Part shown: positions 53,690 through 64,000 of the stretch, piece after piece
How positions within the stretch are numbered: the first letter of the stretch is position 1
Layout of the letters: each line of letters begins with the position of its first letter
Source of the DNA: Xanthobacteraceae bacterium
GTDB taxonomy: Bacteria > Pseudomonadota > Alphaproteobacteria > Rhizobiales > Xanthobacteraceae
DNA: 64,000 nucleotides
Reading direction: 5' to 3'
NCBI GenBank assembly: GCA_031291475.1
Contig: JARLIY010000046.1
Coordinates: forward strand, 1 to 64,000
The notes under the pieces: model-generated
Database searches by the model: none
Told to the model about the DNA's origin: nothing
Seen by the model: only the letters and a program-made list of their open reading frames with translations
Made by a program: the position numbers and the translations under genes

Positions 53690-54623
53690 CGACTTTGGAT
53701 TTTACGGCCGGCGCGGGCGGCGCCAGCAGCACGCAGGCGGACGCGGCAAAGATCAAGGCGAAGCCGATCATGTCGGGGACCGTCGGGCGGTCGCCGAGGA
53801 TGAGGACCGAGGAAAGAACGCCAATCACCGGAATGCCGAGGATGCCGAGCGACGCGGTCGCCGCCGGCACCCGCCCGACGATGACGAACCACAGCCCGTA
53901 CGCGATACCGTTGCCGATAATGCCGGCGAACGCGACGCCAAGCAGCGCGTTCGGATGCGCATTGCTGAGATCGAGCCCGCCGTCAAAGCCGAGCATACAG
54001 AAGGCGATGAAGAAGAACGCGATCGTCAGCTGCCAGCTCGCCACCCCCATGGGGTCGGCCTGGATGCGGGCCCATTTGAGATAGACGGTGCCGGCTCCCC
54101 AGCTCAGGCCCGAGGCGACGGCGAACAGGGCTCCCAAAGGAATACTCGCCGCCGCCAAGGGATAAATCAGGATCGCAAGCCCGAAAGCGCACAGGGCGAA
54201 AGCGATCGCCTGGATTTTTGTCGGCCGCTCCCCGAGCACCAGCCAAGCCAGCAACCCCGTCCAGATCGGGAATGTGTAGGTGAGGATGGCGACGCGCGAC
54301 GTGGCCGCGGCGATAAGGGCAAAGGCGCTGAACAGGCTGAAGCCGACGACGTTCAACAGCGAAGCGATCACGACGTGGCCCCAAGCCTGCGCGCCGGGAA
54401 GGCGGAAGCTGCGGCGCATGACGAGGCAGATCAGAAAGAGCGTCACCGCACCAAGCGCGGCCGTCATGCTGCGCATGCTTAAGGGCGGAATCCCGCCGAG
54501 AGCGATCTTCATCGCCGGCCAGGTGACGCCCCAGATCAAGAAGAGAACGACCAGCATCAGCCGCGCCTGGATGTCGCCGGCTTTTGCTCCCCGTTCAACT
54601 CCGCTGCGTTCGCCGACGCTCAT
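53679..54623 (-). CDS. EamA family (DMT) transporter
   Basis: 314 residues, about ten transmembrane helices in two EamA halves (FLIWGVTWPAMKIALGGIPPL near residue 30; GIAYGLWFVIVGRVPAATASLGILGIPVIGVLSS in the second half). It is a putative exporter of small metabolites, substrate unknown. The N-terminus overlaps the upstream deacetylase stop by 4 bases, so the MFS-deacetylase-EamA string may be one operon. The 3' end overlaps the convergent hydrolase gene by 11 bases. It is not closely similar to the other EamA protein at 28617-29513. Confidence 0.85.
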   Translation of the reverse strand: MSVGERSGVERGAKAGDIQARLMLVVLFLIWGVTWPAMKIALGGIPPLSMRSMTAALGAVTLFLICLVMRRSFRLPGAQAWGHVVIASLLNVVGFSLFSAFALIAAATSRVAILTYTFPIWTGLLAWLVLGERPTKIQAIAFALCAFGLAILIYPLAAASIPLGALFAVASGLSWGAGTVYLKWARIQADPMGVASWQLTIAFFFIAFCMLGFDGGLDLSNAHPNALLGVAFAGIIGNGIAYGLWFVIVGRVPAATASLGILGIPVIGVLSSVLILGDRPTVPDMIGFALIFAASACVLLAPPAPAVKSKVVTP

Positions 54624-55549
54624 GGCGGCTTCGGTCCGGCGGCGCGATACCAGTCGGCGATCTGGGCGCCGGTCCAGAACTTCACGCCGCTCCGGTTGCG
54701 GATCCCCTCGAACACGCGGCGCAGATATTTCAGCCGGTGCGGCGCGCCCATGATGTAGGGATGCACGACCAGCGCCATGACCCGCGCCGATCGGGCGGCA
54801 TCAGCATAAATCTGCTCGAATTGATCGAGCGCGCGCTCGCTATACTCGCTCGCTTTGTGGTGCTGAATCAGCATCATGGCGACGTCGTTGCATTCCTGCG
54901 TGTAGGGCACACTGAGGATCGGCTTTCCTCGCGTCTTCAGCCACACCGGCTGCTCGTCGAGCACCCAGTCGGCGACGTAGTCGTAGCCCTCCTCGGCCAG
55001 AATGTCGGGCGTCTTCCAGGTTTCGGTGAGGCCGGGGCCGAGCCAGCCGCGCGGCGGTTTGCCGGTCGCGCGCAGGATCGCGTCGCGCGTTTTGCGGATA
55101 TCGGCGCGCTCGTTCTTCACTTTCTGCATGTTGCGCTGGGTGAAGCCGTGGCCGATGAACTCCCACTTGCGCTCAACCGCCGCGCGCACGATCGGCGGAT
55201 AGGCGGCAAGCGCCGAGCCGTTGATCGCCAGCACGGCGGGGATGACGAATTCGTCGAAAAGCTCGACGAAGCGCCAGAAGCCGACCCGATTGCCGTATTC
55301 GTGCCAGGCCCAGTTGGGCACGTCCGGCATCGGCGAGCCGCCCGCGGGCGGCGTGAGCACGGTGCGCGGCATCGGTTGCGTCGGGTCCCATTCCTCCACA
55401 TTGACGACGACCCACACTGCCATGCAGGCGCCGTCGGGCAGCGTGAGCTGCGGCCGCTCGCCGATCGCCGAATAGGCGATGCGGTCGGTCGGCAGCATGC
55501 GCCGCGGCGCCCTCTTTCTCGTTCCGGATTTCTTCGGTCGCACGGTCAT
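54620..55549 (-). CDS. Polysaccharide deacetylase/allantoinase (PuuE)-like protein
   Basis: 309 residues, NodB/carbohydrate esterase 4 superfamily, in the branch resembling PuuE-type allantoinases. The usual metal-binding TFDDG is replaced by VVNVEEWD. The other conserved parts include IGHGFTQRNMQKV and WLGPGLTETWKTPDILAEEGYDYVADWV. It probably hydrolyses a C-N bond rather than a chitin-like polymer, but the substrate is unknown. The start at 55549 lies 7 bases after the MFS gene; the longer frame would overlap that gene. It is coupled to the following EamA gene by a 4-base overlap. Confidence 0.82.
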   Translation of the reverse strand: MTVRPKKSGTRKRAPRRMLPTDRIAYSAIGERPQLTLPDGACMAVWVVVNVEEWDPTQPMPRTVLTPPAGGSPMPDVPNWAWHEYGNRVGFWRFVELFDEFVIPAVLAINGSALAAYPPIVRAAVERKWEFIGHGFTQRNMQKVKNERADIRKTRDAILRATGKPPRGWLGPGLTETWKTPDILAEEGYDYVADWVLDEQPVWLKTRGKPILSVPYTQECNDVAMMLIQHHKASEYSERALDQFEQIYADAARSARVMALVVHPYIMGAPHRLKYLRRVFEGIRNRSGVKFWTGAQIADWYRAAGPKPP

Positions 55550-55556
55550 GGCGGCA

Positions 55557-56795
55557 TTATGCCCATCGGGCGGAGAATTTTTCAGCGGCCGATCGATGGC
55601 GTGCGGCGACGGCGCCGATGACGGTGAGGCCGACACAGCAAAGGCACGGCAAAACGAACGTGGTCCACGACTTGCCGCTCAGGTCCCACAGCGCGCCGCA
55701 GGCGGTCGGAATCGCAATGGCGCAGATATAGCTGATTGTGAGCATGCCGGCGGCGGTGCGCGACACGTCGGCAGGCGCCGCGAGCAGCGGCGGCAGCGCC
55801 AGAACCGCGGTCATGGTGATCGACGTGGAGACGCCGACCACCGCGGCGCAGAGCACGATCGCGAGCGGCGACCCCAGGAAGATCAATCCGAGGAAAGCCG
55901 CCAACATGGCGGGGCCGAACACGAGAAACGGCCACGCCCGCCGCTGCAAGCGCCCCGCCATCAGGATCAGGACGACGAGGCCCAGGATTTGCGCGCCGTT
56001 GAGCGCGCTCAACGCCGAGCCGAAGAGGTCCGCTTGTCCCCGGCTGGCGAGATAGTCGCCGAGAAAAGCGTTGGCGGCGAAAAATGGACCGCTGTTGGTG
56101 CCGAAGGCGAAGCCGAGCAGCCAGACCAGCGGATTCTTCCAGTCGGGCCGCCACAATCCCCCGACCGCGTCCGGCGCGTCGTCGAACTTGCGATCGCGCG
56201 CGCGGTCCTTCGGGCTCAAGAGAAAGAACACCAACGCGATGAGGGCGGCCGGCAGCGCCCAGAACAGGAGATCGAGCCGCCACGAGCCGCCGGTCAGCGG
56301 CAAGACAAAACTCAGGGTCAGTGCCGGCGGCACGGTCGCGCCGATCACCATGCCGCTTGAATAGGCGATGGTGCCGAGCGCGATGCGCTCGGGCAGCCAC
56401 TCGCGCACCAGGACCGGCATGCCCGGCTGCATGACGGCGATGCCGAAGCCGGCCGCAATCGCAGCCGCATACAGCGTCCAGACATCGATCGCGGCGCCGC
56501 GGCAAGCGCCGGCAATCGCCGCCAGCGCCATGCCGAGGATCGCCGCCAGATTGGCGCCGATGCGGGCGATGAGCAGCGATCCGGGCACGGCGGCGATGGC
56601 GAAGACCGCGAGTGGCAGGCCGATCAGGAGCCCGATCTGCGTCTCCGACATGCGCAGCTCTTCGTGCACCAGCGGGATCACCGGCGGCATCGCCAGGAGC
56701 GTCAGGCGCATGGCGACGCCAGCGAGAAAAAGCAGGCAAAGGAGCCTGGCGATGCCGCCGGCCCTAGGGCCGTCTCGGCTTGCATAAGTGGACAT
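55557..56795 (-). CDS. MFS transporter (CynX/NimT-like)
   Basis: 412 residues and 12 predicted helices. It has the MFS architecture with a long central loop (PKDRARDRKFDDAPDAVGGLWRPDWKNPLVW) between helices 6 and 7. The pattern of MPPVIPLVHEELRMSETQIGLLIGLPLAVFAIAAVPG matches the cyanate/nitroimidazole-type CynX/NimT group. The substrate cannot be told. I chose ATG 56795 (MSTYASRDG); the frame extends to 56957 without conservation. It heads a possible MFS-deacetylase-EamA operon. A C-N hydrolase next to a carrier suggests uptake of a nitrogen compound; this is inference. Confidence 0.85.
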   Translation of the reverse strand: MSTYASRDGPRAGGIARLLCLLFLAGVAMRLTLLAMPPVIPLVHEELRMSETQIGLLIGLPLAVFAIAAVPGSLLIARIGANLAAILGMALAAIAGACRGAAIDVWTLYAAAIAAGFGIAVMQPGMPVLVREWLPERIALGTIAYSSGMVIGATVPPALTLSFVLPLTGGSWRLDLLFWALPAALIALVFFLLSPKDRARDRKFDDAPDAVGGLWRPDWKNPLVWLLGFAFGTNSGPFFAANAFLGDYLASRGQADLFGSALSALNGAQILGLVVLILMAGRLQRRAWPFLVFGPAMLAAFLGLIFLGSPLAIVLCAAVVGVSTSITMTAVLALPPLLAAPADVSRTAAGMLTISYICAIAIPTACGALWDLSGKSWTTFVLPCLCCVGLTVIGAVAARHRSAAEKFSARWA

Positions 56796-57072
56796 CGTGG
56801 GAAGCCCGGCGTCGCCTGGTAACCTGCATGAGCGAACCCGGCCGCGCAAGCAAAGTACCGTCTGCCTTTTTTCCGCCGTGCCATGAGTTTCGCCGTGTTG
56901 CACCGCAACGCGCGGTATGTTAGCAAACTCGCGATTTTCGCGGGGCCGCGGGGGCATTCCCGCTGCCTCCTAAATTCCGAGTCCCGCCTGAATCCCAAAG
57001 GCTTGCGCCGACCGTACGCGCCGGTTGCGGGTCTTGCGGAACAACCCAAAAGAAGCCCGAGACGCAGGCGAC
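56796..57072. promoter_or_regulatory. Divergent intergenic region upstream of the ATP synthase operon
   Basis: 277 bases containing the promoter of atpHAGDC. A candidate pair is TTGCAC (56898-56903), 17 bases, TAGCAA (56921-56926), weak at the -10. No hairpin, operator or small gene was evident. Confidence 0.3.
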
Positions 57073-59162
<2,090 letters not shown>

Positions 59163-59167
59163 ATAGA

Positions 59168-61514
<2,347 letters not shown>

Positions 61515-61517
61515 TCC

Positions 61518-61937
61518 ATGGCTGACGCACTTCATTTCGAATTCGTCTCGCCCGAACGCGTGCTGTTTTCCGGCGACGTGGATCAGGTGGACTTGCCCGG
61601 CATCGAAGGCGACATGGGCATTCTCGCCGGCCATGCGCCGCTGGTCACCGTGCTGCGGCCGGGCATCGTCACCATCTATCGCGGCAGCGCGCGCGAGCCG
61701 GTCGTCGTCACCGGCGGCTTCGCCGAGGTCGGCCCCGCCGGCCTCACCGTGCTCGCCGATCGCGCCGTGGCGCGCGAGAGCTTCGATCTCGCGACCTTGA
61801 GCGCGGAAATCAAGGACGCCGAGGAAGACATCGCCGACGCCAAGGATGAGGCGGAGCGCGACAAGCTTGCGCGCCATCTCGCGCAATTGAAGGCATTGCA
61901 GGATGCGCTCGGCGCCGCGGCGCCGGCGGGGCATTAG
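61518..61937 (+). CDS. atpC: F1 ATP synthase subunit epsilon
   Basis: 139 residues. The N-terminal beta barrel (LHFEFVSPERVLFSGDVDQVDLPGIEGDMGILAGHAPLVT) and C-terminal helical hairpin of the rotor/inhibitor subunit are both present. It starts 3 bases after atpD and is the last gene of the operon. Its stop codon overlaps the start of the palindromic repeat at 61936-62033, which probably ends the operon mRNA. Confidence 0.97.
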   Translation: MADALHFEFVSPERVLFSGDVDQVDLPGIEGDMGILAGHAPLVTVLRPGIVTIYRGSAREPVVVTGGFAEVGPAGLTVLADRAVARESFDLATLSAEIKDAEEDIADAKDEAERDKLARHLAQLKALQDALGAAAPAGH

Positions 61938-62033
61938 AGCGCAATCGCTTCAGATTGAATCGATTGGCGCTCTACATTTTGGTGGCTCATGATCTTTTCG
62001 GAAAACCGGTTCCCACTTTTCCGGATCATGTGC
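61936..62033. repeat. Dispersed two-palindrome repeat, copy 2 (inverted relative to copy 1)
   Basis: About 98 bases. AGAGCGCAATCG...CGATTGGCGCTCT is followed by CATGATC...GATCATG with AACCGGTT inside. It is the reverse complement, part for part, of the element at 4831-4926. It overlaps the atpC stop codon and ends just before the stop of the convergent membrane-protein gene. Confidence 0.85.
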
Positions 62034-62036
62034 TAG

Positions 62037-62531
62037 CTACCATAAAATCTCAACCAGAAGGACCCAGGCGTTCCAGACCGTAGCAGCGAGCGTCGCCATG
62101 ACGCCGGTCGCGACCCAGTAGATCCCGCCGGTTGCGCCCGCGACCAGCAAGCAACCGCCGACTAAGACCGGCACCCCGGCGCAAAGCACGATGAGATGGC
62201 GCCAGAGCCACCAGCTCAAAGGCTGGGTCTTCATGATCGGAATCTGCCGCGCCTGAATGACAATCGGCCCACCGTCATCAATAACCCCGCGCCGAGGATT
62301 TCGCCGCCAAAGACTTTCAGCGGCTAACCGGGGCACCAGCGCGAAGCTGCATGCCAGTAGCGCGCCGACCAGCAAGATCAGCATCTCCGCGGCGCGGCCC
62401 GGCAATTGCGGAAAAGAGAGAATGCGCTGCAGGTTGATCGAAATCGCGACGATGACCAGCCCGCTGAGCGCCGCCGCGGCGCCGACTTCGGCGATGAAAA
62501 AGTTCGCCCATGCACCCGCGACTTCGTCCAT
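62037..62531 (-). CDS. Membrane protein of unknown function (four helices)
   Basis: 164 residues. I do not recognise the family. Four hydrophobic stretches are visible: ALSGLVIVAISINL, AAEMLILLVGALLACSFALV, LIVLCAGVPVLVGGCLLVAGA, and GVMATLAATVWNAWVLLVEIL. A polar loop (SLWRRNPRRGVIDDGGP) lies between helices 2 and 3, likely cytoplasmic by its positive charge. The short N-terminus MDEVAGAWANFFIAEVGAAAALSGLV is reminiscent of small integral membrane proteins in rhizobial genomes. It converges on atpC through the palindromic repeat and lies 27 bases downstream of rppH, same direction, so it may share that mRNA. Confidence 0.65.
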   Translation of the reverse strand: MDEVAGAWANFFIAEVGAAAALSGLVIVAISINLQRILSFPQLPGRAAEMLILLVGALLACSFALVPRLAAESLWRRNPRRGVIDDGGPIVIQARQIPIMKTQPLSWWLWRHLIVLCAGVPVLVGGCLLVAGATGGIYWVATGVMATLAATVWNAWVLLVEILW

Positions 62532-62558
62532 CGACGCCGCCTTGCCGCCTGCAAAAGT

Positions 62559-63059
62559 TCAGGCGTATTTCGAAAATTCCGCGACCACCCGCTCGTAGAT
62601 CTTGCGCTTGAATGGCACGACCAGATCGGGGAGGTTTTGCAGCTTCTCCCAGCGCCACTCCACAAATTCGGGCGCGTGTGCGCCGCCCGCGGGATACACG
62701 ATGTCTATCTCGCGCTCGTCGCCGGTAAAGCGCAGCGCGAACCACTTCTGCGTCTGCCCGCGGTATTTGCCGTTCCACGCCTGGCCGACGATGTCGCGCG
62801 GAATATCGTAAGTCAGCCACTCGGCGATTTCGCCGAGACGTTCGACCGAACGGATGTTGGTCTCCTCGTAGAGTTCGCGCAAACCCGCCGGCCACGGGTC
62901 TTCTCCCGCATCGATGCCGCCCTGCGGCATCTGCCAAACATGCGTGTTGTCCACATGCTCGGGGCCGTCAACGCGGCGGCCGACGAAAGCAAGGCCCCGG
63001 CGATTGAGCACCGTCAGGCCGGCGCAGGGGCGGTATGGGAGATTTTCGAAGGATGCCAT
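62559..63059 (-). CDS. rppH: RNA pyrophosphohydrolase
   Basis: 166 residues, a Nudix hydrolase that removes pyrophosphate from 5'-triphosphorylated mRNA and primes it for decay. The sequence [22 protein letters not shown], the [14 protein letters not shown] start of the Nudix box and TQKWFALRF identify RppH. The Nudix box is complete except for its last Gly, here Asn (EETNI). It is in the same direction as the YibQ-type gene, 56 bases after its stop, with a short-unit repeat in the gap. Confidence 0.93.
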   Translation of the reverse strand: MASFENLPYRPCAGLTVLNRRGLAFVGRRVDGPEHVDNTHVWQMPQGGIDAGEDPWPAGLRELYEETNIRSVERLGEIAEWLTYDIPRDIVGQAWNGKYRGQTQKWFALRFTGDEREIDIVYPAGGAHAPEFVEWRWEKLQNLPDLVVPFKRKIYERVVAEFSKYA

Positions 63060-63060
63060 C

Positions 63061-63137
63061 GGCGGGTAGCGAACAGTGAGTAGCGGATAGGAGAGGTAAT
63101 CTATTCGCTATTTCGCTATTCGCCACTCGCTATTCGC
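63061..63137. repeat. Short-unit inverted and tandem repeat overlapping the 3' end of the deacetylase gene
   Basis: Between RppH and the YibQ-type gene, GTAGCGGATAG (63080-63090) faces CTATTCGCTAT (63101-63111). The right half is a run of CTATTCGC/CACTCGC units up to 63137. These units read through the end of the minus-strand gene, encoding its last residues RIASGE and the TAG stop. Confidence 0.65.
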
Positions 63138-64000
63138 TTCACCGCCACGGCGGTGATCGGAACCAGGAGAAGGCCGTGGCTCTCCGCCGCCTTTGCCCAT
63201 TTGGCGATATGCTCGATCGTCACCGGCAGCCCCCCGGAAATGCCGACGGCAACGCCGTGCTCGCGCGCCGCCGTTTCCAGCCGGCCGAGCGCGCGGTCGA
63301 TCTCGGCCGGTGTGGGAACGGCATCGAGCATCACATCGGCCTTGGCGAATTGCAGATTATTGGCGCCGGCGATGCGGCCGGCGAGGCTGCGCGGATTGGA
63401 GCCGTCGTCGACAAAGATCAACCCGCGCTTAGCGGTCTCACGCAGGATCGGAGCGAGGGACTGCTCAGAGGCGGTGAAGCGCGCGCCCATGGCGCCGGCG
63501 ATGCCGACATAGCCCTGGACGCGGCTCATCACAAAGTGCAATCGATCGAGGTTCTGCTCCGGCATCAGCGAAGTCATCAGCGTTTGCGAACCGGAGCCGC
63601 TGTCCGGATAGCCAAACGGCTCCATCGGCACTTGCAGCAGGATCTCGTGCCCTTCGCCCCGCGCACGTGCGGCAAAGCGCTCGATATCGGCGCCATAGGG
63701 CAAGAAAGCGAGCGTCACCGCGCCCGGCAGCCTGGTGATGGCTTCGGCCGTTGCGCTGGCGCTGACGCCTAGGCCGCCGATGATCAGCGCGATGCGCGGC
63801 GCGTCGGGCTTGCCGGGAAGCGGCTGCACCGGCCGGGCAAATGCTTCCGCCGGGCGAATGCCGTCGCTGGCGATTTTCGGAATGGCGCCGTGCGCCGTCA
63901 GCTCGACGAATTTCTGATCGAGCGGCGGGCTATCGGCCATGCCGGCGGTATTGTCTGCGGCCGGGATCACCACTTCCTGGCGGGCACCGGTTTTGCCGTC
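63116..64000 (-). CDS. Divergent polysaccharide deacetylase (YibQ/DUF610), 5' end outside window
   Basis: 294 residues are in the window and the frame is open at the right edge. It is in the divergent polysaccharide deacetylase family of E. coli YibQ. Visible signatures are RIALIIGGLGVSASATAEAI, VTLAFLPYGADIERFAARARGEGHEILLQVPMEPF, and the C-terminal GVAVGISGGLPVTIEHIAKWAKAAESHGL. The protein is probably exported and involved in envelope maintenance; enzymatic activity is unproven for the family. The N-terminal part, including any anchor, is missing because of the window edge. The last residues (RIASGE) and stop codon come from a short-unit repeat. Confidence 0.88.
   Translation of the reverse strand, partial: DGKTGARQEVVIPAADNTAGMADSPPLDQKFVELTAHGAIPKIASDGIRPAEAFARPVQPLPGKPDAPRIALIIGGLGVSASATAEAITRLPGAVTLAFLPYGADIERFAARARGEGHEILLQVPMEPFGYPDSGSGSQTLMTSLMPEQNLDRLHFVMSRVQGYVGIAGAMGARFTASEQSLAPILRETAKRGLIFVDDGSNPRSLAGRIAGANNLQFAKADVMLDAVPTPAEIDRALGRLETAAREHGVAVGISGGLPVTIEHIAKWAKAAESHGLLLVPITAVAVKRIASGE

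Overview
The window is GC-rich chromosomal DNA from an alphaproteobacterium of the order Hyphomicrobiales (Rhizobiales), most like Bradyrhizobium, Rhodopseudomonas or Xanthobacteraceae relatives. The support is the gene content and order (SUV3-type helicase / DUF3108 / rpmB, cobT-cobS, aroK-aroB, phyR-nepR-ecfG, atpHAGDC), a rhizobial sigma-70 promoter (CTTGAC-N17-CTATAG) ahead of rpmB, and dispersed palindromic repeats of the kinds common in that group. No plasmid, phage, IS, CRISPR array, tRNA or rRNA was recognised. Species cannot be assigned.

Layout. 1-15.9 kb is mostly housekeeping: a helicase cut by the left edge, a DUF3108 protein, L28, a Tat-type dienelactone hydrolase, cobaltochelatase CobT/CobS, a J-domain protein, BolA, a VOC protein, the aroK-aroB-corC operon, a tiny membrane protein, XerD and AccA. 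16-30 kb holds an L,D-transpeptidase lipoprotein, SecA, a parvulin, a GFA protein, ArgJ, MutT, a Flp-type pilin, an NDUFAF5-like methyltransferase, a broken comF, a grxC-nitrilase-DUF1178 operon, a TonB-like protein, an EamA transporter and UbiG. 30-36.4 kb is a branched-chain-amino-acid-type ABC transporter with two tandem paralogous binding proteins. 36.5-38.5 kb has an Ldh-family dehydrogenase and a hydrolase.

38.5-46 kb is a general stress response (GSR) island and the most interesting region. PhyR is divergent from NepR-EcfG across two back-to-back, exact EcfG promoters (GGAAC-N16-CGTT). Further exact matches lie in front of a small secreted protein of unknown function and an antiporter/universal-stress fusion. 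A soluble PAS-GAF-HWE kinase and a second L,D-transpeptidase sit among them. Between the small secreted protein and phyR there is no gene, but there is a strong small-RNA signature: a minimal EcfG-type promoter, a hairpin with a C-rich loop and a 13-bp terminator with a T tract. I propose it as a GSR-controlled sRNA comparable to Caulobacter GsrN.

46-57 kb holds a TRAP transporter operon, again with two tandem paralogous binding proteins and ending in an atypical SDR, then MmcB, MtnA, a hydrolase, an EamA transporter, a polysaccharide deacetylase and an MFS carrier. 57-62 kb is the F1 ATP synthase operon. The right end has a membrane protein of unknown function, RppH and a YibQ-type deacetylase cut by the edge.

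Small palindromic repeats recur. Several sit between convergent genes and probably act as bidirectional terminators or mRNA ends. One is read through in frame inside the helicase. Two appear to supply Shine-Dalgarno sequences (cobT and the GFA gene), and a short-unit repeat supplies the stop codon of the last gene. Gene starts were chosen here from ribosome-binding sites and family starts and are inferences.
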